DNA of 64,000 nucleotides from Thermoplasmata archaeon (GTDB lineage Archaea > Thermoplasmatota > Thermoplasmata > Lutacidiplasmatales > SKW197), in the NCBI GenBank assembly GCA_038874435.1, contig JAVZCK010000002.1, positions 115,581-179,580 of the forward strand, read 5' to 3'. A program made the translations under genes and the position numbers. Of this stretch, positions 18,366 through 26,000 are shown in pieces (positions within the stretch are counted from its first letter, which is position 1; each line of letters begins with the position of its first letter). The notes under the pieces were generated by a model. The model had not been told where the DNA came from and did not search any database. It saw nothing but the letters and a program-made list of their open reading frames with translations.

Positions 18366-18471
18366 CCCGAAAAGCGTTCACGGAAAAGTGGGTACCGTAG
18401 GGTGTCAACCCTCGGGGGTTACCGTAAGGGGGCGTAGCCCCCCTCGCCCAAAAAGGTTTCACCCAAAAAAG
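18366..18471 (+). repeat. intron direct repeat, copy 2
   Basis: Second copy of the element at 18201-18304, offset 165 bases, preceded by another GGGC-GTA-GCCC hairpin (about 18353-18363). The few differences fall mainly in homopolymer runs, suggesting recent duplication or gene-conversion-like maintenance. Confidence 0.85.
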
Positions 18472-18640
18472 GTAAGACCCAAAATGGGCATGTTCGGGGT
18501 ATGCCTCTAGAGGAGGAAAACTCCTCGCCTGCAGGTTCTGGGATAACGGTGGTACCCATTGATGCGGGTCGCGTAGGGTGCATACCCCGACCGGAGATAG
18601 CCCTGGACGCGGGTTCAAATCCCGCCGGGAGCACCAACTT

Positions 18641-18649
18641 GTTTTTTAT
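18641..18649 (+). terminator. T-run terminator after tRNA-Glu
   Basis: GTTTTTTAT begins a few bases after the CCA end, as expected for archaeal factor-independent termination. Confidence 0.5.
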
Positions 18650-18711
18650 CTGATATTGGATTTATCAACCAGTTATTATAAAAAATAAAGAATAATACAT
18701 CGCCTCCGAAA

Positions 18712-18721
18712 GTTATATATA
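18712..18721 (+). promoter_or_regulatory. box A promoter of the 18771 gene
   Basis: GTTATATATA; initiation is predicted near 18743, inside the palindrome at 18729-18749. Confidence 0.6.
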
Positions 18722-18728
18722 ACACTAA

Positions 18729-18749
18729 ATACATAGTGATACTATGTAT
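18729..18749 (+). promoter_or_regulatory. palindromic operator over the transcription start
   Basis: Perfect inverted repeat: ATACATAGT (18729-18737), spacer GAT, ACTATGTAT (18741-18749). It sits immediately downstream of box A and over the likely start of transcription, the classic position of an archaeal repressor site. The cognate regulator is not known. Confidence 0.6.
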
Positions 18750-18770
18750 ATCGGACTCTGAGGTGAAAAA

Positions 18771-20057
18771 ATGAAAAACGCAATAAAAATATGGGCAATT
18801 GCGGGCTTGCTAACGCTTCTGGCATTTCTGCCTGCAATTGTATGGGCTCCGACTGCAATGGGAGAAAGTCAGACAGACAACATTGCCTATGTTTCTGAAA
18901 CAAGTGAGATGCTTGGGGGAGGCACTGTTGTTGGACTGAGAGTGCGAGATATAACCTTCGGCGTGCTCTTTGGCGATGAACACCATAACAACAGCGTGAT
19001 TGTGTATACCTCAACAACCAGGTATTTTGGAGGTGCGGAACTTTATGACACAAATGGGAATTACCTGGGAAAGAGAGGGATTCCGATAACCACAATCTGT
19101 GCTCAGAGATTTGATTATCTGGGTGAGTTTCAGAGGGCATCGTCTGATCAACTGTTTTCACCGATTGAGCGAATAAAAGGAACCAATTTGAATGGAAGCT
19201 GGGAATTTGGCAATCTCACAAAGGTGATTGACAATGCCAGCAGAAGTGCAGAGATAAGTTTCACTTTAAGCAGATACAACCTTACCTATACGCATCTGAA
19301 CAGCGAAACACCTGCGGGTGTGCTTGAGAAAATCTCGCTCACCTTCCATCTTCACCTGAGCATTGAAAACAAGACAATAACCGATGTGCCATGGTATAAG
19401 GTGACAGTGGACAGAAGGGACAACAACAAGATTGTGGATTCTGAATTCCTGAGATACGAGAATTACTCCAGTGGGGTTGTGAACGGGAGTTTCAAGTATG
19501 ACCATCTCATTGAGGGCTGGGACTTTGCCACAAACAAAAGTGCTCTGGCTATGGGTACAACAATAGTGGTGCTCAACTATGTGCACAACAAGGTGGCAGA
19601 ATGGCTCCATGCAGAGTATGGAAGGATGGGTGCGAATGCAGGGAATGAATCAATTGCAAATGAAAGCACTGGTCCTACATCACCCAGGGCAATAACAAGG
19701 GACGCAATCGCGTTCAAAGACAACTGGCAGAGAATTGGTGTCTTCAGATGGGTGAACAATGTGACAGTGGATGGCGTAGAAAAACCGATGTTGTTCCAAG
19801 TCCACGCCTGGGAGCGACTTGCTTTCCAGTATGCCAACGGGCATCTCAGGGGCTTCGGTGTGAAAGGTGCCTTCCTTTATCCCCAAGGAACCACGATCTA
19901 CCATGACCCTGGGTTAAGCACAGAGGCAGCAATGTTCACAATACAGGACATTGATGCAAAAAATGTATTCAGAATTGTGATGATAGCAGGCGTGCTTACA
20001 GTTGCTTTAGTGGGACTCGCTGCAGTTGCCTATGTAATAATACGAAAACACAAATAA
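18771..20057 (+). CDS. membrane-anchored surface protein of unknown function
   Basis: 428 residues. A hydrophobic N-terminal segment (residues about 6-28, ending near WAPTAMGES) acts as signal or anchor. A mainly beta, Asn-X-Ser/Thr-rich outer region of about 370 residues follows, then a C-terminal membrane segment (about 398-423) with a short basic tail RKHK. No catalytic motif or known domain was recognised. It has its own promoter, a palindromic operator and a good GAGGTGA ribosome site (18760-18766), so it is translated from a leadered mRNA unlike many neighbours. It stands alone, and its tight-looking control suggests a conditionally needed envelope protein. Confidence 0.75.
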   Translation: MKNAIKIWAIAGLLTLLAFLPAIVWAPTAMGESQTDNIAYVSETSEMLGGGTVVGLRVRDITFGVLFGDEHHNNSVIVYTSTTRYFGGAELYDTNGNYLGKRGIPITTICAQRFDYLGEFQRASSDQLFSPIERIKGTNLNGSWEFGNLTKVIDNASRSAEISFTLSRYNLTYTHLNSETPAGVLEKISLTFHLHLSIENKTITDVPWYKVTVDRRDNNKIVDSEFLRYENYSSGVVNGSFKYDHLIEGWDFATNKSALAMGTTIVVLNYVHNKVAEWLHAEYGRMGANAGNESIANESTGPTSPRAITRDAIAFKDNWQRIGVFRWVNNVTVDGVEKPMLFQVHAWERLAFQYANGHLRGFGVKGAFLYPQGTTIYHDPGLSTEAAMFTIQDIDAKNVFRIVMIAGVLTVALVGLAAVAYVIIRKHK

Positions 20058-20063
20058 TTTCGT

Positions 20064-20810
20064 TTATTTTTTCTTTTTTATCTGTTTTTCTATTGCTTCT
20101 TCAATTGTGATTTCGCCTCTCGCTACTTCTCTTGCATACTTTCTTGAAATTGTGATTTTCCCATTGCTCTTTATCCTGCTGATGCGTTGAATGTTTCTGA
20201 GTTCACCAGCACTTGGCTCCACCTTTGGTCTTGAGGAAATGTCCTTCCCCTCGTGCATTGCAATTCTCACGGCTGCCTCGACATCTGGCTCCTGCGTTAT
20301 TGTGGTCGTGCCCTGCTCGTTAACAATTTCAATTGGAATTTTCAATTTCCAGAGCACAGATATTATCTTGTTCCTCTTCGTGATGTCTCCATGCCCTACC
20401 CTCAGGAGTTTTCTAAATGCCTTGAAAACCTTCAGGTAGGTCTTGACCATTTCGACCACAGCATCGGCAGAGAATACTGTTGCTCTGGCAAGCACCACAC
20501 CGTCGCCCACAACAGCAACTCCAATGTGTTCACCTGGGTCTATCCCCACAACAAGTTCATGTATGATTTCCTTTCCCATCAACAGCTTCATCGCTTCAAG
20601 CACAGTGGTTTCTGGCTCTCCGTCGTAGGTAACCACATCTTCAAAATCAATCAAATTCCGCTCTTCCTTGGTAGTGATGACCACTCCCACATGCAGTGGA
20701 ATCTCTTCTCCAGGGACTAGAACTTCAAACGCCAGGTTTTTTTCCTTCAACAACCTAAGAATTTCGTAGTAAACTGGTACATTCGTTGTGGCAATCCCTA
20801 TGAGTTTCAT
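20064..20810 (-). CDS. RuvC/RNase H-fold protein of unknown function
   Basis: 248 residues. The centre has VVGIDPGEHIGVAVVGDGVV (about residue 87-106), the first strands of a RuvC/YqgF-like RNase H fold with the first catalytic Asp. Later VNEQGTTTITQEPDVEAAVRIAMHEG provides acidic residues at the positions expected for the end of the active site. The N-terminal 80 residues (MKLIGIATTNVPVYYEILRLL) look like a small alpha/beta domain, and the C-terminus is Lys-rich. It resembles archaeal proteins related to the N-terminal part of DUF460 and may be a nuclease; that is inference. Convergent with the 18771 gene. Confidence 0.65.
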   Translation of the reverse strand: MKLIGIATTNVPVYYEILRLLKEKNLAFEVLVPGEEIPLHVGVVITTKEERNLIDFEDVVTYDGEPETTVLEAMKLLMGKEIIHELVVGIDPGEHIGVAVVGDGVVLARATVFSADAVVEMVKTYLKVFKAFRKLLRVGHGDITKRNKIISVLWKLKIPIEIVNEQGTTTITQEPDVEAAVRIAMHEGKDISSRPKVEPSAGELRNIQRISRIKSNGKITISRKYAREVARGEITIEEAIEKQIKKKK

Positions 20811-20875
20811 TCAATTTCCAATAATGCAATCTAAAATATTAAATAACCGATTGCTGTTGCAGCAGTGGTGAGTCC

Positions 20876-21523
20876 ATGGGGCTTATAACAGATAAGGATA
20901 AGGAAACAATCAGAAAGGAATTTGGAAAACTGAAAGCGGATGTGAAGATGCTTGTGTTCACGAAGGATGATGGCTGTGAATATTGTGGAGTTGTTCGGGA
21001 GATTGCAAAAGAGGTGCAAGCATTGAGTGAGAAAGTCAAGGTCGAGGACTACGATATTGCGAAAAACAAGGATGTGGCTGAAAAATATGGAATTGACAAA
21101 ACACCTGCAATTGTGCTTGAAGCAGGAAACAGAAAGGCGGTATTTTTTGGAGTGCCAGCTGGCTATGAATTCACCACACTTATTGAAGACATAATTGAAA
21201 TTTCTGACGAGAAGCCACAACTCTATGAAAAGACGCGGGAGATGCTTAAGCAGGTAGATAAGGATGTCCACATAATGGTTTTTGTTACGCCAACATGTCC
21301 TTACTGTCCTGCTGCAGTGCGTGTCGCCCACAAATTTGCATTTGAGAATCCAAAAATTCGAGCGGAAATGATTGAGGCAAGTGAGTTTCCAGAACTTGCA
21401 GAAAAGTACGGAGTGTTCAGTGTTCCGAAAGTGGTTATCAACAACGATGTGGAATTCGAGGGTGCCCTACCCGAAGAGCAGTTTGCAGAACATGTCCTGC
21501 TGGCTATAGGGAAAAACATTTAA
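20876..21523 (+). CDS. protein disulfide oxidoreductase (two-thioredoxin-fold glutaredoxin-like)
   Basis: 215 residues forming two thioredoxin-fold units, each with a redox-active pair: CEYC at about residue 33 and CPYC at about residue 141, with cis-proline strands DKTPAIVL and FSVPKVVIN. This is the archaeal/thermophile PDO family that forms, breaks and shuffles disulfides in the cytoplasm and can accept electrons from a thioredoxin reductase-like flavoprotein. ATG 20876 has GGTGAG nine bases before it. It is followed by rlmE after 15 bases, probably one transcript. Confidence 0.93.
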   Translation: MGLITDKDKETIRKEFGKLKADVKMLVFTKDDGCEYCGVVREIAKEVQALSEKVKVEDYDIAKNKDVAEKYGIDKTPAIVLEAGNRKAVFFGVPAGYEFTTLIEDIIEISDEKPQLYEKTREMLKQVDKDVHIMVFVTPTCPYCPAAVRVAHKFAFENPKIRAEMIEASEFPELAEKYGVFSVPKVVINNDVEFEGALPEEQFAEHVLLAIGKNI

Positions 21524-21538
21524 GGCAGACGGTGAACC

Positions 21539-22156
21539 TTGGCAAGGAAATGGTTGCGTGAGCGAAGAAGAGACTATTATTACCGTCTGGCAAAGAAGGA
21601 GCAATATCGAAGCAGGGCTTCTTATAAACTGATGTACATCCAGGAGAGGTATGGAATAATAAGAGAAGGAGATTTGGTTGTGGACCTCGGCTGTGCACCT
21701 GGTGGCTGGCTTCAGGTCGCAAAAGAACTCGTCGGAGATACAGGCTTTGTCTTCGGAATTGATCTGCAGGAAATTGAGCCACTGGAAGGAGTTGTATTTA
21801 TTCGTGGGAATTTTTTGAGAGAGGAAACAAGGGAAAAACTGAAAAATGCAATCGTCAATGCAAGTGGAAAAGACAAGGTGGATGTGGTGCTTTCAGACAT
21901 GTCTCCGAACATAAGCGGGAATTACTCTATAGACCACGCTCGTTCAGTTGAGTTAGTAACGAACGCATTTGAGTTTGCATGCCAGATTCTCGCTAGAGGC
22001 GGAAATTTTGTGGCAAAGGTGTTCCAAGGGGATATGTACGAAGGTCTACTAAGAAGATTCAGTGCCAAATTTGAACTTGTGAAGGGCTACAAGTCAGATG
22101 CAAGTAGAAAAAGTAGCTCTGAGATTTACATTGTGTGCAAAGGTTATCTACCCTAG
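21539..22156 (+). CDS. rlmE: 23S rRNA 2'-O-methyltransferase RlmE/FtsJ
   Basis: 205 residues, standard length. It methylates the 2'-OH of a 23S rRNA uridine (U2552 in E. coli numbering). Motifs: basic N-terminus RKWLRERRRDYYYRLAKKE, SYKL, SAM motif VVDLGCAPGGWLQVA (residues about 43-57), the catalytic K-D-K-E set in DVVLSDMSPN, NFVAKVFQG and KSSSEIYIVCKG. The start is TTG 21539 with GGTGA upstream. It is convergent with, and overlaps by four bases, the GTPase gene. Confidence 0.93.
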   Translation: MARKWLRERRRDYYYRLAKKEQYRSRASYKLMYIQERYGIIREGDLVVDLGCAPGGWLQVAKELVGDTGFVFGIDLQEIEPLEGVVFIRGNFLREETREKLKNAIVNASGKDKVDVVLSDMSPNISGNYSIDHARSVELVTNAFEFACQILARGGNFVAKVFQGDMYEGLLRRFSAKFELVKGYKSDASRKSSSEIYIVCKGYLP

Positions 22157-23004
22157 TTTTTCAACCCTGCAATTGCGTCCCGCCTGCGCTTTCTGTTGTC
22201 ACTGGCAACCGTTTCTGGAACGCTCAACTCAATCTCTTTTTTGTAAAGAAAGTCCACAAGGGCATTCAACTTCTCCTTTTTCAGATTTTTTAGGGAAAGT
22301 CCGCATTCTCTGAAACCCATTCGCACGATATCCATCCCTCTGTCAGTTTGTCCGATTGCACGCACAAAGTCAACAATGATGTAATCTGTCGCATCTTCAA
22401 TTGTGTTTACCTCGCCTTCTGTTTCCTGGAGAGATGCAATTCTTCCAAGCTCTTCCATCAATTCTATTGTTTCATCTAGCATTGCTGTGCACTCTGCTAT
22501 CAGGTGAAATACCTGCTCCACATTCTCACCCGTTTTTGCAGAGGTGAGATAGCACATCCCATCGCTCAATTCCAGTTTCCTTGTCTCCTTGCGGATTTCA
22601 TCAATCCCAAACACCAGGTTTTGCTTCAGGTCTGCTTTGTTGCCTGCGATTATAACTGGCACCTTTCCAGCCACATCTATCAGGGATGGATACCAGTACT
22701 GGACTAAACTCTCGAGTGTCTCTTTCCGCGTGAGGTCACAGACCAGAATGGCGCCATCAACACCCCTGTAGGCCTCTCTGTGAATTCTATGGTATTCTTT
22801 CTGTCCCAGCAAGTCCCAGATTAAAAGGTTCACAACGACTGGCTCATCCTGGTCATAGAATTTTACCGTCTTTTTTGAAACCTTGGTGCCGATTGTCTGG
22901 ATATAGGAATCATCAAACATGTTGAGAACGAAACGTTTTATCAAGCTTGTTTTCCCTGTCGCCCAATCTCCCAAAAGGGCAACTTTCTTCGTAAGTACTC
23001 TCAT
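22153..23004 (-). CDS. Ras/Rab-like small GTPase with C-terminal extension
   Basis: 283 residues. The N-terminal 175 residues are a Ras-superfamily G domain: P-loop GDWATGKTS (residues 12-20), switch I Thr in QTIGTKVSKK, WDLLGQKEY (G3 with the catalytic-Gln position filled), NKADL (G4) and TSAKTGEN (G5). A further 100 residues, mostly acidic/helical, are not recognised. Such eukaryote-like GTPases are known in archaea but without a settled role. It lies 14 bases downstream of the 1689-residue membrane protein and is surely co-transcribed, which suggests a signalling or assembly pair. No prenylation motif is seen. Confidence 0.85.
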   Translation of the reverse strand: MRVLTKKVALLGDWATGKTSLIKRFVLNMFDDSYIQTIGTKVSKKTVKFYDQDEPVVVNLLIWDLLGQKEYHRIHREAYRGVDGAILVCDLTRKETLESLVQYWYPSLIDVAGKVPVIIAGNKADLKQNLVFGIDEIRKETRKLELSDGMCYLTSAKTGENVEQVFHLIAECTAMLDETIELMEELGRIASLQETEGEVNTIEDATDYIIVDFVRAIGQTDRGMDIVRMGFRECGLSLKNLKKEKLNALVDFLYKKEIELSVPETVASDNRKRRRDAIAGLKN

Positions 23005-23018
23005 TGTACCTAGATGGA

Positions 23019-26000
23019 CTACAGGGTATTAAATTTATTCCTACGATTTCTTTGCATTTTGAACAGAAGAACGAGGAGAAGCAGAGGAGAGACAATAAGG
23101 ATGTTAGAGGAGAATACCGCGATTTCATTTACTGAGATTTTAGAAGTTTCTACTTGGTCAGTTTCCATCACTGTTGCCCCGCTTTGGTTCAGTTTTTGGG
23201 TTTGATTTATAGAATTCCATAAGTCAGGAGCATATCCATCAGGATCAAAACGCACGATGAAATGCGTCACACCAGGTGGTGCCAACTCCAAGCTCCGATT
23301 TACAACCAGGTAAAACACAGACATGCCTCGTGCAGGAATTGTAGCATTAGGTTCGACATCTTCAATTGTAATGCTAACAATACCTGTGGTAATTGCTGGG
23401 CTACCGGATATTTGGCTCAATGGCACATCTGTTGAATCCCAGCCATTTACCACTCCAGTTTCATAGTAAATTTGAAAATTATCAAACAAAGTTTTTATGT
23501 AATCGTCTTGAAGTGGATTCAAGTTCTGGTCATGGAACAGGAAATGCCATGACTTTATCTTTATAGGATTATCTGCAGAAATTCCATTATGGACCACACG
23601 AATTGCAAGCAAATCCTCTACCTGCCCTGGTAGCAAGGATTCTGGTGCTGTGCTCGTCGCATTGATTCTGCAATTTGCCCCTATGTTTCTCCAAGTTCTC
23701 AACGGCTGGAGGTTTGTTGTTTTCTGGTTACCTGTTATCAAATCAAGGTCTCCGAGGTCAGCTGGGAGGCGTGTATCATTCGATTTTGGGTCAAGGTTTG
23801 CAAGAACAATGGCTGTGACATTTCCACTTACATTCCCGATAAACGAAATCAGGATTCCTAGCGTGCCTTCAGTTAGTGGGTTCTTTACTGCAGTCACATT
23901 ACCACCAACACAACCGCAGACAATATCCACATCTCCATCATTATCAAGGTCTCCAGCATCCATGCTCAAGACAGCACTTCCTATAGAGACATCTGGGTAA
24001 TCAAGCCATGGATATACAAATGGGTCCCTGCCAGAAGAATTTGGATTGCCCCATAGTTTTATCTGGTATGTAGTGCCTTTGTCTCCTGTAACTATGTCCA
24101 GGTCTCCATCAATGTCATAATCCTTGCACTTAATTGCACTTATTTCGGAAATCGTCGCAATCAGGGAAAAATCCCATGTGCCAGAAAAAGGGTCGGCAGG
24201 ACACCGATGAATTCGCAATCCCCCACTAGTATCCCCAGAACATACATCCACATCTCCATCTCTGTCCAGGTCACCAAGAGCAATGGCATTCATCTTACTT
24301 CCACCACTGAATATGTTAATCCAGGTACTCCAGCCGCCATCAAAGGGGGTGCCATCATTATTGAATAAGCCAATGTTGCCGTGGTCGTCTCCGCTCACAA
24401 CATCTAGGTCTCCATCTTTATCAATGTCCACCACATCTACGGGTGCATTTGTACCAGTAGCCCATTTATCTAAAACTGTTTCATTTCTCCAGCCACCTGT
24501 CACAAATGGGTCTACATTTCTGTATATTACGATTATTGAATCATCAAAACCAAGTGCCTCTGCTATCACAACATCCTGTTTTCCATCCCTGTCAAGGTCA
24601 CCTATGGCTATGGAGAGTATAGAATCTTGCAGGTCTGTGATAATTGCATAGGAGGTCCACTGGTCCCATGGAGAGTTGCTGGAATTTCCCGAGTTGTTGT
24701 ATGCCCAAACCCTTCCATAATTGTCCCCTACGACCACATCCAGGTCTCCATCGTTATCAAGGTCACCAGAGGCCATAGCAGTAACATTACCAGTAAATTC
24801 AGAACCTGCTATGCTGCCACCAGAAACAAATTCGAAGTTCCGGTGCACCAGTGAATTATTCCAGATTATTGGAGCATCTGCAGAGGCATCGCCGCAGGCA
24901 ATGTCCAAGTCCCCATCTCTATCAAAGTCAGCTGCGACTACCGCATTCACAGTAAGCGTTGTTGCATCAGTTACCCCGTTACTGTATGTGTTTGATGCGA
25001 ACGCAAGAACCCAGCCATTTGAGGTAAATGGCTCATGCGTGTTTTCCCAGATAAACACATTGGAAGGGGGAGAACCATCACTTGAATTTCCCCCAAGTAT
25101 GTCGATCCAGCCATCATTGTCAAAATCCGCAGTCCAGAGATAATCCATTTCAATGTATCCTGTTTCCTCAGAACCAGCCACATCACTTATCTGCGTTCTC
25201 TTCCATGTGCTCCCAGTGTCAAAAGCAAGCGCAAAGCCTGGATTTCGCCATACATCCAAACTGCATACCATTGCATTTCCTTCAAGCGTCACTATATCAA
25301 TGCAGCCGTCATTATCAAAGTCAGCAGTTTCTAATGCCCTTATGTCATTTGCAGTCATGGTGGTGAGAGCATCGATTACAGGCCAGGGTGAGGTTGTGAA
25401 CGCAACAGCTCTTCCCGGATTTTTCAATCCTCTGATAATATTTTCATTTCCACTGACGATTATGTCTAAGTTCCCGTCCATGTCCAGGTCTGCAACATCT
25501 AGTGTCATAAATTGCTGATTATAATCCCCTGTGATGTCGTTTGAGGCCCACTCACTGTCGAATGGCGTTCTGTCATTTTGCCATATCCTCACATGCTCTT
25601 GGTTGTTGGACACACAGGTCACTAAGTCAAGCCAGCCATCTCCATCAAAATCTCCAACTTCTATGTCTGTTGGTCGATTCAAGGTTGTGGTAGGATTTAC
25701 CACTCTCTCGTACCATGATGTGCCATTCGCATCGTTCCTATAAATTCTTACATTGTTATTCCCATTGCTTCTGCAACAAGCAGCTATATCCAGATCACCA
25801 TCATTATCCAAATCCCCAAGTGCTAAACCAGTCACATAATCTGGAAGGGCTGTTGAAGTCACAGTGTATCTCGTCCAGGAATTGGGGCTCCACACTGTCG
25901 CTTTGCCAGGGTTCATCCAGACATACACATAGTTTCCAGCATCACCAGAAACAATGTCAGGATACCCATCCCTGTTAATGTCGCCAGCAGCAATGCAGCG

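Larger units (their letters stand above)
18174..18598 (+). other. 425-base tRNA intron, hairpin-rich, internally repeated
   Basis: Archaeal tRNA introns are usually about 15-120 bases; this one is several times longer. It begins CGG and ends just after CCGGAGAT, so CGG/CCG and UCUC/GAGA can pair next to the splice sites, with G37 bulged on one side and two bases on the other, a relaxed bulge-helix-bulge. Inside are a long direct repeat, several perfect short GC hairpins and no credible protein, in particular no LAGLIDADG endonuclease motif. Base composition is clearly more GC-rich than the flanks. Confidence 0.75.
18136..18636 (+). tRNA. tRNA-Glu (CTC) with a 425-base intron, CCA encoded
   Basis: Exon 1 is 18136-18173: acceptor GCTCCCG, D arm, anticodon stem GGGGC (18163-18167), loop with anticodon CTC at 18170-18172. 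Exon 2 is 18599-18636: GCCCT (18600-18604) pairs with the anticodon stem, followed by variable region GGAC, T arm GCGGG-TTCAAAT-CCCGC, acceptor CGGGAGC, discriminator A and genomic CCA. All four helices close with only one G-U pair in the anticodon stem. The interruption falls exactly after nucleotide 37, the canonical archaeal intron site. Anticodon bases UCUC (33-36) pair with GAGA at 18594-18597, as in bulge-helix-bulge precursors. A T run follows the gene. Confidence 0.85.

Noticed and set aside
18174..18598. Two separate half-tRNA (split tRNA) genes rather than one intron-containing gene
   Set aside because: The halves are in the correct order on the same strand, without a promoter between them, so one precursor is simpler.
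18292..18637. Minus-strand reading frames across tRNA-Glu, including one beginning MVLPAGFEPASRAISG
   Set aside because: The GFEPAS string is the well-known artefact of translating the antisense of a tRNA T arm; the frame lies over the tRNA exon and the hairpin repeats and has no start signals.
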